A stretch of 55,979 nucleotides of DNA from an uncultured Aquimarina sp. (GTDB taxonomy: Bacteria; Bacteroidota; Bacteroidia; Flavobacteriales; Flavobacteriaceae): NCBI GenBank assembly GCA_947498595.1, contig CANMKX010000027.1:1-55979 (forward strand), in the 5' to 3' direction. Below the pieces are notes generated by a model. It was given only the letters and a program-made list of their open reading frames with translations. It did no database searches and was not told the origin of the DNA. The number at the start of each line of letters is the position of its first letter. The stretch's first letter is position 1. Both the position numbers and the translations under genes were made by a program. Shown one piece after another: positions 55,394 through 55,979 of the stretch.

Positions 55394-55642
55394 ATGGCAA
55401 ATCATAAGTCAGCATTAAAAAGAATTAGAAATAGCGAAGTTAAGCGTCTTAGAAATAAGTATCAGCATAAGACTACGCGTAATGCAATTAAAAAGTTACG
55501 TGAGGCTGATAAAAGTGAAGCAGAAACTTTATTTCCTTCTGTAGTATCTATGATTGATAAGTTAGCTAAAAAGAATATTATTCATAATAATAAAGCAGCA
55601 AACTTAAAGTCAAAATTATCTAAGCACGTAGCTGCTCTTTAA
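55394..55642 (+). CDS. rpsT: 30S ribosomal protein S20
   Basis: 82 residues, lysine- and arginine-rich and helical throughout, starting MANHKSALKRIRNSEVKRLR, typical of S20. The late IHNNKAANLKSKLSKHV is the conserved last helix. It binds 16S rRNA near the 5' domain in the small subunit. It is 33 bases after the second tRNA-Glu with no terminator between, so it may be read from the tRNA promoter. Confidence 0.96.
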   Translation: MANHKSALKRIRNSEVKRLRNKYQHKTTRNAIKKLREADKSEAETLFPSVVSMIDKLAKKNIIHNNKAANLKSKLSKHVAAL

Positions 55643-55670
55643 TAGAAGACAAAGAATACTAAAAATATAT

Positions 55671-55698
55671 AAAGCATCTAATGTAAATTAGATGCTTT
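55671..55698 (+). terminator. Terminator of rpsT
   Basis: AAAGCATCTAAT and ATTAGATGCTTT form a 12-bp stem with a 4-base loop, followed by a T run. Confidence 0.9.
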
Positions 55699-55731
55699 TT
55701 TATGTTTATAATATTAAGTTTTGAAAAGAAT

Positions 55732-55830
55732 ATGAAATCTAATTTTTTTATAGAAACTCTGATTTCGATTCATGAAAATAAATTTACGAGATGGAGCTTT
55801 TGGATTAGTGTAATTATTATAGTCTTATAT
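55732..55830 (+). pseudogene. Possible 5' fragment of a membrane-protein gene cut by the IS
   Basis: An ATG at 55732 opens a frame reading MKSNFFIETLISIHENKFTR, then WSFWISVIIIVLYG, a plausible short cytoplasmic segment followed by a membrane helix. The IS end starts at 55832 and the frame ends inside it after 12 further codons. If real, the rest of the gene lies beyond the element outside this window. No family is recognised. Confidence 0.35.
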
Positions 55831-55831
55831 G

Positions 55832-55853
55832 GGATCAAGAACAAAAGTTGTGT
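55832..55853 (+). repeat. Terminal inverted repeat of the right-edge IS
   Basis: GGATCAAGAACAAAAGTTGT plus two bases, identical to the complement of 13027-13048. It marks the outer end of the element whose transposase runs off the window. Confidence 0.8.
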
Positions 55854-55979
55854 TTATGCAAAAATTTGAGTTAATCTAAAAAGAAAGAATTCAATATTTT
55901 TAACACCTCTAAATTGTGCTCTAAAAGCTTTTATCTTAGCATTGAAAGATTCTGCTGATGCGTTTGTACTTCTATTATC
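55854..55979 (-). mobile_element. ISL3-family (ISAon1-like) element, transposase 3' end, cut by the window edge
   Basis: The minus strand encodes the last 41 residues of an ISAon1-like transposase: DNRSTNASAESFNAKIKAF, FRGVKNIEFFLFRLTQIFA and a stop at 55854-55856. The same residues are encoded by the remnant at 12901-13026, with a single silent base difference (GTT against GTC in the Val codon). This copy could be intact, since nothing is broken up to the edge. Confidence 0.85.

Overview
The window looks like chromosomal DNA of a marine-type member of the Flavobacteriaceae (Bacteroidota); an Aquimarina-like genus is my guess, not a demonstrated identity. The evidence is low G+C, promoters of the Bacteroidota form TTG-N17..19-TAnnTTTG, two giant secreted proteins with type B type IX secretion (T9SS) tails, a class III glutamine synthetase, a nucleation-type curli operon and an ISAon1-like (ISL3-family) transposase. 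No phage, CRISPR array or rRNA operon was seen.

Layout. 1-8043 (minus): an efflux operon of membrane-fusion protein, an inner-membrane RND pump fused to its outer-membrane factor, a diheme cytochrome, a membrane adenylate/guanylate cyclase and an eroded TetR-type DNA-binding domain. A divergent AraC regulator (8164) probably controls it. 9164-10719 (plus): two small membrane proteins and an acetoacetate-decarboxylase-like enzyme. 10740-15016 is an accessory patch next to tRNA-Arg. It holds a multicopper oxidase bracketed by inverted IS-end sequences, a transposase remnant, a HEPN-domain protein and a decayed helicase. 15020-23952: tRNA-Arg, a secreted protein with a TonB-plug-like tail, a 49-residue gene with a TTG start, a Na+/Ca2+ antiporter, a 1223-residue T9SS protein and glutamine synthetase III. 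24306-30718 (plus): a complete curli amyloid operon with a repeat-rich fibre subunit, a second curlin-like protein, CsgE with a CsgH-like N-terminal domain, CsgF, CsgG with an added outer-membrane barrel and a basic tail, and a WD40/TolB-like lipoprotein. 31175-36988: a Cys-rich lipoprotein, then on the minus strand a porin-like protein, a crotonase and a 1003-residue adenylation/membrane/flavoreductase fusion. 37420-55642 is mostly housekeeping: purM, a divergent msrA, a 7TM protein, a peptide transporter, prfA, lgt, yidD-cysS-folE, a second T9SS protein, a FadL-like porin, a Ser/Arg-rich lipoprotein, proS, two tRNA-Glu genes and rpsT. At the right edge an IS copy nearly identical to the remnant at 12.6-13 kb enters, apparently cutting a short membrane ORF.

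How the genes work together: the 5' operon couples drug or toxin efflux to a periplasmic redox protein and a nucleotide-second-messenger enzyme. The curli operon carries its own secretion channel, chaperones and fibre subunits. The two T9SS proteins share a repeated roughly 90-residue module and are probably surface or secreted adhesins. The strongest candidates for novelty are the domain-fused curli machinery, the adenylation-transmembrane-oxidoreductase fusion, the possibly self-processing RND/outer-membrane-factor fusion, and the eroded HEPN/helicase locus beside tRNA-Arg. All functional statements are from reading the sequence and family memory; no search was run.
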